Of a stretch of 64,000 bases of DNA, positions 45,901-59,219 are shown piece by piece. Each line of letters opens with the position of its first letter. The stretch's first letter is position 1. Position numbers and translations under genes: made by a program. The stretch is from Monosporascus cannonballus. Its lineage: Eukaryota > Ascomycota > Sordariomycetes > Xylariales. Below the pieces are notes generated by a model that was given only the letters and a program-made list of their open reading frames with translations, did not search any database and was not told the DNA's origin. The stretch is from contig QJNS01000164.1 of assembly GCA_004154925.1 (NCBI GenBank), positions 113,513 through 177,512 on the forward strand, in the 5' to 3' direction.

Positions 45901-48900
45901 AATAAGGTTTTTAACGAGTTCCCAGATGTTTTCGAAATTCGGATACTTTTTTTACTTAATTAGGTACTAGGTAAATTTATTTTTTTCCGTATATCGAATA
46001 TTTTCTCCAATTTATATATCTATTTATTTTTTACGTTTATATTTTTTTATGTCGTATATACTTTAATTTTATCTCTTATTAATTTAAATAAAAAAACATA
46101 AAAAATTAAATAAAATTTGATTTTTTCTATAAATTCTAATTAATAAATATTTTTTAAGATTGTTTTGACGATTTTATATAGATCGATATATTTAAAATCG
46201 AACGTTATATTAATTTATTTTATTTAATTATTTTTGGTAGCAAAAAAAGCTATTTTCATTTTTTAAAAGTTAATCTTTTTAATTCTGTTAATTATAATAT
46301 TTTGCTTATTTAATTACGCACGAATTTTAATTCTATATTTATTTTTTAATATATTTATTAGAACGATTTTAAAGCAAGACTTTTTTGATATTAATCAAAT
46401 TATCGTCGCGTATCTTTTTCTAAATTTTTTAAAATAAAGCCAAAATTAGTATTCGTTGACATTATTTTAATGTTTTAGTAATAACTGATATTATAAATTG
46501 ATTATGCAATTAATAATTTCTTAACTTAATTACTTTATTCGTAATCAATATAATATTGTACGCAAAATTTTAAAATTTAATTCGTTCGTTTTATTTATTT
46601 ATTTATCTAAAGTTTAAATACGTTAAATAATTTGTGATTTAGGCCGATTTATACTGTTAGGCTTTGTTAAAACATAAATGCCAATATCGATCCTTTATTT
46701 AAAATAATATCTATTAATACTTCGTATATATTAAAAATATATCTCAAAAAAGTTATACCATTTATTTAACGTTTATGTCTTTATAAAATAATAAAAAATA
46801 AGAAGATTTCGTAAATCGATCGACGATTACGAAAGTATTATCGTAATATACTTCTGTAACTGGGTTTTTTAACACTGGAAGTATAATAATAAAATTAAAT
46901 ATAATTAAATGCTATAGTCGCTTTATAACTGATAATACCTATAATTTTCTATATAGCTTATGTCGTCGAGCTTTCGTTTTAGCGTAAATATCGTATTATT
47001 ATATAACCTTTTATACCGTTAATTTTATTCGAGAAAAGGAATGTATGCGTTAAAGCCGTTTTAAGGTTATGTAAATTCTTGAACATTCGTATAATTAATA
47101 TTCGTGTATTTTTCGTACTAAATGTTTCTAGTATTCTTTTGAAATTTATGTCCTATTTCCTATTTAATCTTTTTGGAAACTATCGTTATATTGCTAGATC
47201 TTCTAATGCATATCTAAAAGTATTGTCCGAATTGTCCCAATTTATCGCATGCGTAAATATCCTTTTATAATAATATTAAAGATTATATAGTTTGTTTTTA
47301 TCAATTTCTTTTTAAGGTCCGGTCGCTTCCTTAAAACGTTTGCTTTGTTAATTTTTGAGCTTTTCTTATAAATAATAACAAAATTAAAGTTCGACAATTT
47401 TTTTGCCTAACGAAGTTATCGTCCTATAAGTTCTCTAGTCGTAGTAAATCGGGCAAAACTTTAATAATTTGTATAATCTTGATTTAATATAAGGTTTCTT
47501 TTAGAAAATGCCTCAACTTTTAAAATACTATAATAATAGCTATAAATTCTTTATCTGGAATACCGTAATTAAGCTTGGCTTTTTTAGTTTGTATAAAAAG
47601 AATGTAATAAGGTGCAATTTACCTTAATTATTTTATTATTCAATTATTGCATTTAACGCGTAATTTGAAATATCAGTTTTTAGCTTAACGAGGCGGTTTA
47701 AATCGTATATGATTAATACTAGCTCGCTAGTAATCGCATCTTTGATATTTTGAAACGTTTTTTTCTTTCGGACGTTTATTTGAACTTTTTCTTTTTTTTC
47801 GTAAGGTTCGTTAGGGGTATAGCTATTCTGCTAAAATTTCGAATAAATTTCTTACAAGAATTGGCGAATCCAAGGAATGCCTGTATTTTTTTAATTATGA
47901 TTGGCGTTTGTTATTCTGTAATTACAGCGATTTTCTTGGAATTTATCCTAATATATTCTAAAGTAATGATATATCTCAGATATTTTACTTCGTATACGTG
48001 GAACTAACTTTTTTTTGCGTTAATAAGTAACTTTACGTCCTATAAAGCTTAAAGAACTTTATAAACGCATTTTGTATATGCTTTTTCCGTTTCTAAAAAA
48101 ATAAGAATATCGTCGAGATAACAAACGACAAAAATATTAAGATGTTTTCGTAGCATATAATTAACTATTTATTAAAAGATTGCTGGTACGTTCGTAAATC
48201 CTATTAATATAATTAAGTACTTAAATAATCCGTATTTCGTCCTAAAAACTATTTTCTATTTATATCCTTTTTTAATCCTGATAAAATTATATTTATTTCT
48301 GACATTGAATAATGTAAATTATTTAGTTCCGTAAAATTAATCTTTTATATCCGTAATTAAGGGTAATAATATTCGATTTTTAATAATAATACCGTTTAAT
48401 TATCGATAATTAACTATAACACGCACTTTTCCATTTTTTTCAATACGAAGAATATAAGGTATTCTGCTAGTAATTTCGAAAATCAATTCTTTTCTTTTTG
48501 TAATCGATTTCCAAGATATTCTTTAAGGATACGTAATTTATTTCCGTTAACGTTGTAAATGGGGTAAAATTTTGTCGAAAATTCTTTTTTAAGGATTATC
48601 TTATAATCTTATTCGTTATATTCTGGTAACTTTGTATTAAACTCCTTTTTAAAAAGCTATTCGTATTTATAATATTATTTTAGTATATTGGTTAAACTTT
48701 TTAACTTTTGGTGCTATTATTTTAGGTCGTTATTTAATTATTTTAGTTTCGCTTTAATAATAATAACGATACGTCATATTTTTCTTTAATGCCCATTTCT
48801 TTTCTTATGTTTTATCTCTTTAGGTAATAAGGTTTTTATCGTATTCTTATATCTGCATTTATCGCTATTTCTAAGCGAATATTAAGATTTTAATTCTTTT

Positions 48901-50239
48901 TTTATCCGCTAATACGGTATAAAATAAACCTTACTTAGCTAATCCTTTTATTAATTAAGATTTCGTACTAATGTATTTATAGTAATCCTAAAATCATATT
49001 GTAATTCCTAAATAAAACGATATTAAAATCAATTATCTAGTATCGTTTATAGATAAAAATCTCGAAGTAATTAATTTCGCGTATAATTTTCCCGTTATCG
49101 TAAGAGAATTCCTAACGTTCGGTATTCGTTATTATATAAGGTTTTAATTTATATTTCTATAATAATCTAAACTTATTAGCTATATTTCGTACAATATAAT
49201 TTCCGCCCAAAGTTTCGTAATCTATTATTGCAATATATTAGTCCGTTCCGATTTGTATATTTAAAATAGTAAAGTTATTAACGGCTTTTATCGTCGCGTT
49301 TAAAGCCTTTTTTGAGAATTGCTTTTAATTCCTCTGAGTTTCGTTATTCTGCAGCTTTTTTATAAATAACCTTTTTCTTATAATGTCTATTCGAATTTAT
49401 CGACCCTTATTTATGTTTTCGTATTAAACGTATTTAGTTATTATATTTATCGTTAATGTCGACATATTGTTCCTTTAAGCTATATTAATTGCTTTTTATT
49501 TTGTTATAGCTTTTTTCCTATTAAGTAATTTATTTTTTTATGATTTTGACTATATCCTATCATGCGTTATATTAACTATTGTTTTAAAGTTCGTCTATAA
49601 ATTAACGTATTTTTTGGATAATTTTTTTTTCGTAAGGGTTTATAATAAATCTCCATTGAAAATAAAGATCTATAATAATTTTTAGTAATGTTTTTTTATT
49701 ATATGCTAGATTAACTCCTTTTCAATTTAGTAATTATATTATTAATAATAATAAAAATGGTGTTTTTGCGGGTATAAATTTTTTTCGGGAGAGCTTTTTG
49801 CTTCGGCCAGTTATTAAACATGTCCCGGAGTTATGGATCGAAAATATCGATACTGTTATTTATTATTCTTATTATTCCCGGTTTGGTTTAAAAAATCGAA
49901 TCCCTTATAATACATACGGGTAATTCTCCCGTGGATGTATTGTTTTTATTCCTCGTGATCGGGATATTCTCGTCGTCGATAATATATAGTATATATTCTG
50001 CCATATCGATCAGAAATTCCGGGACAAATTTTTTCTGTCCAATCCTGGTATTTGCGTAATCATCCTTATAATACTTCCTGTTATATTCGCAATATTTATT
50101 ACGCCAGTTTCCTGGCTTTTCGCATTCTTTATTGGATTTCTCGCCATGGGGGGCCTGGTACGTATTTAAGCCGAATTATATTAATAGGTTTACTTCCGTT
50201 TTTCTGATTTTCTCTGGATTATCCGTTAGATACAGGTTT

Positions 50240-50563
50240 TATGACGGCTAGGGGGTTTAACCAACTATTAAACCTTAGTCGTACGGGTTTATGTTGGCAG
50301 GAGTATCGTGGGAATCTGAGCAATAGATACAGTAACGTGTCACGTCTCGTAATACCAAGGGTGCCTTGGGTAACGGTGTTGTATTGCAAGCTGAAGCTAT
50401 CTAAACTATGGAAATAATGAGCGTATATATCTTGATCCGGCTCACTGGCTCACTGGCTCACTACCAGTGAGTTGGTGATCCGTCACGTGACCCGCCCCAC
50501 CGCGCGCTCGTGGTTGGGTCATGATAGACCGTTTTGGAGACCGCAGCCCGTTGGGTCATGACA
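50240..50563 (-). repeat. Solo LTR of the gypsy family (324 bp) inside gag of D
   Basis: TATGACGGCTAGGGG ... GGGTCATGACA, flanked by perfect GGTTT duplications (50235-50239 and 50564-50568). It is almost undecayed, unlike the surrounding gag. Its module has three GGCTCACT units and CCAGTGAGTTGGTGATCC, like the 3' LTR of B, so it comes from that subfamily and not from D. It is GC-rich near its right end. Confidence 0.9.
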
Positions 50564-51811
50564 GGTTTCCAATTATCCTAACGGGGTTTTTTAGGTACCT
50601 TGCACCATGATACCTTATGCCCCATCTTGTTGCAATTAAAGCATTTGGTTTGGCTCCAGTTCTTCCTGTAAGTAGCTCCTAGTTCCATAAGTCCTGGTTC
50701 TATGCCGTAAGAAGTGTTACTGCGTCGAAAAGCGCTAGTATTAGCCGTATATCGGTGTCATGGCCTTGTCCACCGTAACAGCTCTTATACGGTTGTAAGC
50801 ACCGGGATGATTGCCACAATTGCGATCATTCCACTGATCTTTTGCCCTAGTGGCGTAATGGCATGGTGCAGCCATAACAATCGGGGTTTGTTATTATTCT
50901 TTCCTTTGGTACCTCTAATGCGCCAGGCGTATTATCGATCGTTGATCTTAACTGCCATAACGATATAATCCGACAAATAATTAGGCCGATTAAACTTAAA
51001 AAATTCCTCTTATATTTTTTTCTTTAGGCCGTCGAAAAACTTAGTTATGAATATTTCTTATCTTTAGTTTAGCTTAAAAGCTAATTAAATAAACGTATTA
51101 CCGTAACTGGATATTAATTCTTTTTATTATTGCTGCTGGATTTGTATTCCGGCTTTTGTTTTTTCGTTTATTATTTCGAAAGTTTCGTTAATTCTTATTT
51201 AAATTGTTTATAACCGGTATAAATTCGTATTATTTCCGAGTTTTGTTTGTCGATTAACAAAATAACGTATCTTTTTATAACGGGTTCGAACTAAATAACC
51301 GTATTTTTGGTAAATTGTCCGATTAGGAATTTTATTTGTATAATAGGCGTAATTAGTTAAATAGGAAAATATTCGAAATATGTGCCGTATTAAGTTAAGA
51401 ATAATTATAATTTGGTTAAGGTTCTATCGAAAAGTTCTGGCTTAGAAAGTTTAAGAACCTTTCTTAATTCTTTGATGGAATTTAGCTAAATAACTTAGTT
51501 CATTCGAAAAGGTTTTTTAATTTTAAGGGTCTTTCTTTTTTTCTTAAGCCTTTTATAGGCGGCTTAAAGAAACGTTATAAAATCGTTATTATTTTTTTCA
51601 AGCTAAATAATACGTTCGTTTATGGCATTTAAACGTCGAAAAATTTCTTCGCGAAAAAGACGAAATTTTTCTTTTTTCTCCTCGGATTTTATTCCAGTAT
51701 CCGGGTTATTAAAGATTTGGTAAATAAATTGTTCGAGCTGCTTATTAATAGATATAATGTCGATAATATTACTTAAAATCTAACGGTATTATTAAACAAA
51801 AACTTATAACG

Positions 51812-52206
51812 TATAACGGCTAAAGGGTTTAATGAATTACTAAACTTTAGTCGTACGGGTTTATCTTAGTTGAAATACCGTAAGAAACTAAATAATAAAT
51901 ATAATAATATATTACGTTACGTAATACTAAGGATATTTTGGATAACGATATTTTATTATACGCTGGTGCTATTTAAACTATGGAAATAATAAATATATAT
52001 ATCCTTATTTTAGCTTAAGGTGCTTAAGCGGTCCAAACCCTTAAGCTCGTTAAGCCCTTTGAGCTTCTTCGCCGGCTTAAGAGGCTTAAGGTGCTTGGCA
52101 CTTTGAGACCTTTGAGCTGGTCACGTAATATCTTGGCGAGGGTCGGGTTTGTCTTTTTCGTAGGCCCGATCGTTCGTAGAAAAACTAAGACCGTTAGGTT
52201 ATAACA
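51812..52206 (-). repeat. Gypsy D 5' LTR (395 bp)
   Basis: TATAACGGC ... GGTTATAACA on the plus strand. Same length and module as the 3' LTR at 44858-45252, confirming the pair. Confidence 0.88.
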
Positions 52207-52389
52207 AGTTATACCTTTATTATATCGCATATTAAGCAATATCATAAGAGAAACCTCAATTAATCGTAATAATGTACGATTTAATTATTTTGAAAATTTA
52301 TCTGTTACTTTTATCATTATTATTATTACTATTACGACTACTAGTAATAATAATCTTATTTCTTTTAAAAACGAAATTTCTACTCCGAG
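52207..52389. other. AT-rich spacer 5' of the histone-like gene
   Basis: Contains an (ATT)n-like tract near 52316-52335. Could include the decayed promoter of the H3-like pseudogene. No other signal. Confidence 0.4.
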
Positions 52390-52593
52390 AATTCGAATAA
52401 CAAAAGCGATTAAATTATCCTAATAAGAACTATTAACTGCAAGTCGAACGATAAAAGCGACCAGATTATTTCGATAACAATCGCCGACTGCTTTTACTAA
52501 GCAAGGACAAATCTCGAAATAAAGTATTCGCGGTCGCCAGGTGCAAAAGAAAAGCTAGAATATGGGTTCTATATCGTCGCTTCAAATTAGAAA
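52390..52593 (+). pseudogene. Histone H3-like pseudogene, N-terminal exon (tentative)
   Basis: A basic, Ser/Gln/Lys-rich reading ends in a frame with SRSPGAKEK and EYGFYIVAS. This can be aligned with the conserved 'YRPGTVAL' stretch that precedes the histone fold in H3 (Y, P/F, T/I, V and A in register, substitutions of C-to-T type). A GTAAGT donor follows at 52594-52599. The candidate intron would end at the TTAG/CAG next to the E insertion. The tail itself is not conserved enough to classify, and frame changes occur upstream. Confidence 0.45.
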
Positions 52594-52674
52594 GTAAGTT
52601 CCTGATTATAAAATTAATATATTAATTAGTACGATTCTAATTTTAAGAAGCTGTGATTTTATGTAAGATTTAGC

Positions 52675-53048
52675 TGTGACGGCTAGGGGGTTTAACCAAC
52701 TATTAAACCTTAGTCGTACGGGTTTATGTTAGCAGAAGTATTATAGGACTCTGTAACAATAGAATAACTTAGTTACGTTTCGTAATACCAAGGGTGCCTT
52801 AAATAACGATATTGTATTGCAAACTGAAGCTATTTAAACTATGGAAATAATAAGCGTATATATCCTTTTTCCTTTTGGCTTAATTACCTATAATTATACA
52901 GCCGGTAATAATCCCGATCATTTGGGATTACCTTTAATTATTGGTAATTACCGGCTTAGCAGTAATTACCGTTACGTAATTCGGGGGAGTGGCTCGTATA
53001 ATCCTTATCTAACCGTTTTTTAAGGCCGAAGTTTGTTAAGTCGTAATA
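52675..53048 (-). repeat. Gypsy E 3' LTR (374 bp)
   Basis: TGTGACGGCTAGGGG ... AAGTCGTAATA on the plus strand. The module (about 52870-52985) has GGTAATWAYCC units and TTACCGGCTTAG and ends at TTACGTAATTC. Confidence 0.9.
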
Positions 53049-53128
53049 CGATCTTCTTTTTTCCAAAATCTTGCCCTTAAGATTTTTTTTCCTTCGTTTA
53101 ACAAATAACCCTTTTTTTATTCTTAATT

Positions 53129-53745
53129 ATGTTGTTTTGTATTTTTAAGATTTGTCGTATTCCTCGTTTTTTCACCGTTCGTCATATTAATTTCGTAAAA
53201 GCCTTTAACGAATTCGGGTATAAAGTTATGCTTTACTCTTATTATTTTTCGAAAAACATAAGGTGTAAAATAATGGAAAATATTTTAAGATATAAGAAAT
53301 ATATTAATCGGGGTCGGTCGTACGATGGTTCTGGCGTATTATTTTTTTCTACGCAAAATATTTGACCAAAGTATCAGCGTTTGGAACGCGAAAAAGCGTT
53401 TGTTAAAAAGTAATTGCTAAAGCTTTAACGGCTTTACCTTAAGGTTTAATGTCATTAATAGGAAGAAATAAATAAAGTTTTTTTTCGTTTTATTTATTTG
53501 CGTAAATAAAAGACGCTGACTTATTCGAAAAGCGTTACTATAGTATAATACGAGTTTTAATTACTGGACGAATTAAAGAAATAAGAATGTTAAAAATAAA
53601 AACGATTAAAGGCTGCCGTTACAGCTGCTATATTAGCGTAGGCCAAGGCCGACTGGCCTAATATTCTAGTTATTAATTGGTCGACCGTCGATTGGAATGC
53701 GCCCGTCGTTATTAATAAACGTTTTTTAATAGGCGTTAGGCGCTA
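53129..53745 (+). pseudogene. Antisense accessory ORF of gypsy E: Zn(II)2Cys6-like
   Basis: Opposite to pol, open from ATG 53129 to the first stop at 53365. The cluster reads [Y]-x2-[Y]-x6-C-x8-[Y]-x2-[Y]-x6-[Y], so only one of six cysteines survives. The spacing and the flanking RGRSYDG match the copy in B (RKRSYDG), where the second half keeps one more cysteine. Beyond TGA/TAA stops the reading continues with a Lys/Glu-rich region and ends in AAVTAAIL, ADWPNILVINW and VVINK near 53615-53720, as in D. The end converges on the chromodomain of pol. Confidence 0.65.
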
Positions 53746-54510
53746 ATAAGATTTTTGACGAATTCTCAGGTGTTTTCGGAGTCCGAGTGCTTTTTTTATT
53801 TAATTAGGTATTAGATAAGTCCGTTTTGTTTTCGCATGTCGAAAACTTTCTCCATTTCGTTAACTTATTCATTTTGTACTTTTACATCGTTTTACACTGT
53901 ATATACTTTAATTGTATTTGCTGTTAATTCGAATAAAAAAACGTAAAAAATTAAATAAAGTTTAACTTTTAGTAAAAATTCCAATTAATAATTATTTTCT
54001 GAGATTTTCTGAATAATTTTATATACACCTATATATTTGAAATTAAGTTTTTATTGGGTCGGTTTATTTAAATGTTTTTGGTAACGAGAAAAACTATTTC
54101 CCCTTTTTCGAAAATTAATTTCTTTAACCTTTTTTAGTTATAATATTTATTTATTTAATTTCGTACGAATTCTAGTTCTGTTTCTATTTTTTAATATAAT
54201 TATCGTAATTATTTTAATATAAAACTTATTTTAACATTAATTAAACCATTATTACGTATTTTCTATAAACTTTTAAAATAAAACCAAAATATATATTCGC
54301 AGATATTATTTTCATATTTTTGTAATAATTGGTATTATAAGTTAATTAAACAATAGGTAATTTTTTAACTTGGTTATTTTGTTCGTAATTAATATAATAT
54401 CGTATATAAATTTCCAAGGTTTAATTTATTCGTTTTATTTATTTATCCGTTTAAGGTTTAAATATACTAAATAACTTATAATTTAAATTGGTTGATATTA
54501 TTAGGCCTTG

Positions 54511-54720
54511 TCAAAATTTTGATGCAAATGTTAATTCTATATTTAAGATGATTTCTATAAATAATCCGTATATGCTAAAGATAAATTTAAAGAAAATATA
54601 TATTATTTGTTCGATATTTGTATCCTTATGATATTGTAAAAAATTAGAACATTTCGTGCATCGGTCGACGATTACAAAAACGTTATCGTAATATATTTCC
54701 GTAACTGGGTTTTTTAACAT
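54511..54720 (-). pseudogene. Integrase core fragment of gypsy E
   Basis: This minus-strand open stretch has the integrase core block YYDNVFVIVDRCTK, with the first catalytic Asp kept, followed by YHKDTNIEQIIYIF and IYGL. It matches B near 30.58-30.75 kb. The second catalytic Asp region (family SDRG) reads LNIEL. It is part of a dead polyprotein. Confidence 0.8.
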
Positions 54721-57674
54721 AAAAAGTTTGGTAATAAAGTCGAATATAACTAAATATCATAGTTGCTTTATAACTGGTAATAATTGTAATTTTTCGTATA
54801 GTTTATATCGTCGAAGTTTTGCTTTAGTACAAATATCGTATTATTATATAATTTTTTATACCGTTAATCTTAGTTTAGGAAAAGAATATATACGTTAAAG
54901 CCGTTTTAAGATTTTGTAAATCTTTGAATATCCGTATAATTAATGTTCGTATATTTTTTATACTAGATCTTTTTAGTATTTTTCTAGAATTTGTATTTTA
55001 TCTGTTTTTTGGTTTTCTGGAAAACCGTTATTATATTGCTGGATTTTTTAGTACATATCGAAAGGTACTGCCCGAATTGTCGTAATCTGTCTTAAACGTA
55101 AATATTTTTCTGTAATTATATCGAAAATTATATGGCTAATTTTGACCAATTTCTTTTCGAGGTTTGGTCGCCTGCTTACAATATCTGCTTTATTATTTTT
55201 AAGCCTTTTTTATAGATAATGACGAAATCGAAGTTCGCTAATTTTTCTACTAACGAAGTTATCGTTTTATAAACTTTTTGGTCGTGGTAAATCGGGTAAA
55301 ATTTTGATAATCTGTATAAACCTTGATTTAATACAAGTTTTTCTTTAGGAAGTGCCTAAATTTTCGGAATACCATAATAATAATTATAAATTTCTTATTT
55401 AGAATACCGTAATTATGTTCGGTTTCTTTTAGTTTGTACGAAAAAAATGCAATAAGGTATAATTTGTCTTAATTATTTCGTTATCCGATCACTACGTTTA
55501 ACATAATTTAAAATATCGGTTTTTCATTTAACGGAACGGTTTAAATCGTACATATTTAATACTGGCTTGCTAGTAATCGTACTTTTAATATCCTGAAATG
55601 CTTTTTCCGTATCTGGCGTTTATTTGAACTTTTTTTCCGTAAAGTTCGTTAAGAATATAGTTATTTTACTAAAGTTTCGAATAAATTTTCAATAATAATT
55701 GGCGTATCCAAAAATGCCTATATCTTCTTAACCGTTATTAACGTTTGTTATTTTATAATTGCAGCGATTTTTTAAAGTTTATCTTAATATGTTTTAAGGT
55801 AATAATATATTCCAGATATTCTATTTTTTGCTTATGGAATTAATTTTTTTTGCATGAATAAGTAGCTTTACGTTTTGTAAAACTTAAAAAACTTTATGAA
55901 CGTATTTTGCGTATATTTGTTTTATCTTTAAAAAAATAAAAATATTATCGAAATAACAACCGACGAAAATGTCGAGGTATTTTCGTAACATATAATTAAT
56001 TATTCGCCGAAAAGTTATTAATACGTTCATAATTCCTATTAATATAACCAAATATTTAAATAATCTATATTTTATTTTAAAAGCTATTTTTCATTCGTAT
56101 TTTTTTAATTCTAATAAAGTTATATCCATTTTTAAAATCAAATACTATAAACCATTTAGCCTTATAAAGTCAGTTTTTTATTTCCGTAATTAAAGGTAAT
56201 AATATTTAATCCTTAATAATAACGTCGTTTAGTTGTCGATAATCAACTACAAGTTGTAATTTTCCGTTTTTTTAGGTACGAAAAATATTGGATATCCTGC
56301 TGTTAATTTCAAAGGTCGAATTTATTTTTTATAGCTGATTTTCCAGGTATTTTCTGAAAGTACATAACTCGTTTCTACTGAAATTGTAAATGGGGTAAAA
56401 TTTCGCCGAGAATTTTTCCTTGAAAATTATTTCATAATTTTATTTATTATGTTCTAGTAATTTCGTATTAAGCTTTTTTCTAAAGAGCTATTCATGTCTA
56501 TAGTACTATAGTAGCATATTAATCAGATTTTTTGATTTTTGGAATTATTGTTCTTATTATTCCTAATCGTTATTCAGTTATTTTAATTTCGTTTTGATAA
56601 TAATAACGATACGTCGTATTCTTTTTTAATGCTCGTTTTTTTTATATCTTATCCTTTTAAATAATAAAGTTTCTATCGTATCTTTATGCCTGCACTCGTT
56701 ACCATTATCGATCGAATATTAAAATCTCGATTTTTTTTCTTTTCGTTTATTAATAAAAAGTAAAGTGAATTTTACCTGGTTAATTTTACCGTTAATCAAA
56801 ATTCCGTACTAGCGTATCCATAATAATTCTAAGATTATATCGTAATTCCCAAATAAAATAATATTAAAATCAATTATTTAGTATCATCCTTTAACAAAAA
56901 TCTCGAAATAATTAATTTCGCGTATAATTTTTCCGTTATCGTAGACAAATTCCTGATTTTCGATATTCGTCGTTATATAAGGTTTTAACTTGTATTTTCA
57001 TAGTAATTTAAATTTATTAACCATATCCGATACAATATAATTCTCGTCCAAAACTCCGTAATCCATTATGACGGTATACCAGTACGTTTTAAATCGTATT
57101 TCCAAAGTAATAAAGTTATTAACGTTTTTTATCATCGAGTTTAAAGCCTATTTCGAAAGTTTCTTTTAATTTCTTTAAGTTTCGTTATTTTACGGCGTTT
57201 TTATAAGTAACCTTTTTCTTTAACTCTTTTTTCGAATTTATCGAACTTTATTTATATTTCTTTATTTAACGCGTTAAACTGCTATATTAATCGTTATTAC
57301 CGGCATACTATTTGTTCGAATTATATCAGTTATTTTTAATTATGTTGTAATTCTTTTCTTTATCGAATAAATTGTTTTCTTATGTTTACGATTATATCCT
57401 ATTATGCGTTATTTTAAGTATCGTTCCAGAGCTTTTTTGTAAACTAATTTATTTTTTTCTTAATAGGTTTTTTTTCTAGGGATTTATAATAAATACTAAT
57501 TAAAAATGAAGATTCGTAATAATTTTCTTGTAACATTTTTTACCGTACGTTAAATCAACTCCTTTTCCGTTTAATGGTTATACCATTCATAGTAATAAAA
57601 AAGATTTTCTTACGAGCATTACTTTTTTTCGGGCCAGCTTTTTATTTCGGCCAGCTACTGGATATCTTTTAGGG

Positions 57675-57857
57675 CTATAGTTCGAAAATGTCGATATTAT
57701 TATTTATCGTTCTTATTATCTCCGGTACGGTTTGGAAAATCGAATCTCTTATAATACATACGAGTAATTCGTTTGTAAATATATTATTTTCATTTTTCGT
57801 AACCGGAATATTTTCGTCGTCGACAATATGTGGCGTATATTTTGCCGTATCGATCAA
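57675..57857 (-). pseudogene. Pol N-terminal fragment of gypsy E (before protease)
   Basis: This minus-strand open stretch contains DDENIPVTKNENNIF and TINNNIDIFEL. The same sequence occurs in decayed form in A near 12.55-12.69 kb, D near 49.83-50.0 kb and B near 27.42-27.6 kb. It lies between the gag zinc knuckle and the protease. No known domain; it is conserved in all four elements, so it is part of the coding region. Confidence 0.6.
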
Positions 57858-58971
57858 GGTTTCCGGGATAGATTTCGTCCGTTTAATCTTAATATTCGCG
57901 TAATTATCTGTATAATATTTCTTATTAGGTTCGCGATATTTATTAAGTTAACTTTTTGGCTTTTTATATTTTTCGTCGAATTTCTTATTACGATAGTCCT
58001 TATTGGACCTTTCGCCATAGAGGACCTGGCCTGTACTTAGGCTGAATTATGTTGATAAATTTGCTTCCGTCCTTTTGTTTTTTTCTGGATTGTCCCTCGG
58101 ATATAAGTTTCTAGTTATCTTAACGGGACTTTTTAAGTACCTTACACCATAATGCCTTATATCTTATTTGTTATAATTATAGCATTTAATCTGCTTTTAA
58201 TTTTTTCTCTAAATAATTCCCAATTTTATAAATTCTGGTTGCGTACTGTAAAAAATGTTATTACGTCGAAAAACGCTAGTATTAACCATATATCAGAATT
58301 TATTATTATTTTTTTGGTATTTTTAATACGTTATGCGTATTATCGATCGTTAATCTTAATTACCATAACGATATAATCCAATAAATAATTAGGCCGATCG
58401 AATTTGAAAAATTCCTTTTACATTTTTTTTCTTTAAACCATCGAACAATTTAGCCATTAATATTTCTTATCTTTAATTTAATATAGCGGTTAATTAAATT
58501 AACGTACTGCCGTAATTAGATATTAATCCCTTTTAGCATAATTACTGGATTTATATTTCGGCTTTTGTTTTTTCGTTTATTATTCCGAAATCTTTCGTTA
58601 ATATTATTCGAATTATTCGTAACCGCTATAAATTTGTATTATTTTTACGTTTCGTTTTTCGACTGGCAAAATAATGTATTTTTTATAACGAATTTAAATC
58701 AAATAGCCGTATTTCCGATAAATCGTCCGATTACGAATTCGATTCGTATAATAAGCGTAATTAGTCGAATAGAAAAATACTCGAAATATGTTCGGCATTA
58801 AATCAAAAATAATTATAATTTAATTAAAGTTCCGTCGAAAACTTCTGATTTAAAGGATTTAAAAATCTTCCCTGGTTTTTTGATAGAATTTAGCTAAATA
58901 ATCTGGCTTATTCGAAAAAGCTTCCCAATTTCGAAAATCTTTCTCTTTTTTTTAAGCTTTTTATAGGCGGC

Positions 58972-59184
58972 TTAAAGGGATATCGTAAAATTATTATTAT
59001 TTTTTTCAAGTTGAAAAATGCGTTCGTTTATAATATCCAATCGTCGAAGAATTTCTTTGCGAAAAAAGCAAAGTTTCTTCTTTTTTTTCTTAGATTTTAT
59101 TTTAGTGTCCGGGTAATCAGGAACTTGGTAAATAAGCTGTTGGGGCTGTTTGCTGATAAACATAACGTCGGCGGTATTGCTCAA
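58972..59184 (-). pseudogene. Gag N-terminal fragment of gypsy E
   Basis: Begins MSNTADVMFISKQPQQLIYQ at 59184, 36 bases inside the 5' LTR, so this is the likely native start of gag. D has a matching reading near 51.6-51.77 kb (SNIIDIISINKQLEQFIYQ). A lysine-rich segment and a helical segment (REEIFRRL-like) follow. Terminated early by a stop. Confidence 0.65.
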
Positions 59185-59219
59185 AGTTTAACGGCATTAC
59201 TATATAAAAACTTATAACG

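Larger units (their letters stand above)
44858..52206 (-). mobile_element. Gypsy element D: complete Ty3/gypsy, minus strand
   Basis: LTRs 44858-45252 and 51812-52206 are both 395 bp with the same internal module. Internal order in minus-strand sense: gag start near 51.76 kb, CCHC zinc knuckle CFNCNKMGHKVSWC intact at about 50602-50643, pol N-terminal region near 49.9 kb, reverse transcriptase with intact YLDDIL at 48103-48120, integrase near 46.8 kb, chromodomain end near 45.9 kb, the opposite-strand ORF at about 45300-45900, and a purine-rich tract next to the 3' LTR (45253-45268). A solo LTR sits in gag. Flanking bases CTAAC and AGTTA do not match. Frames are broken by RIP-type stops, but several motifs survive intact. 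Confidence 0.9.

Noticed and set aside
44853..52211. Target-site duplication for gypsy D
   Set aside because: Left CTAAC and right AGTTA do not match directly; treating them as a decayed duplication would be guesswork.
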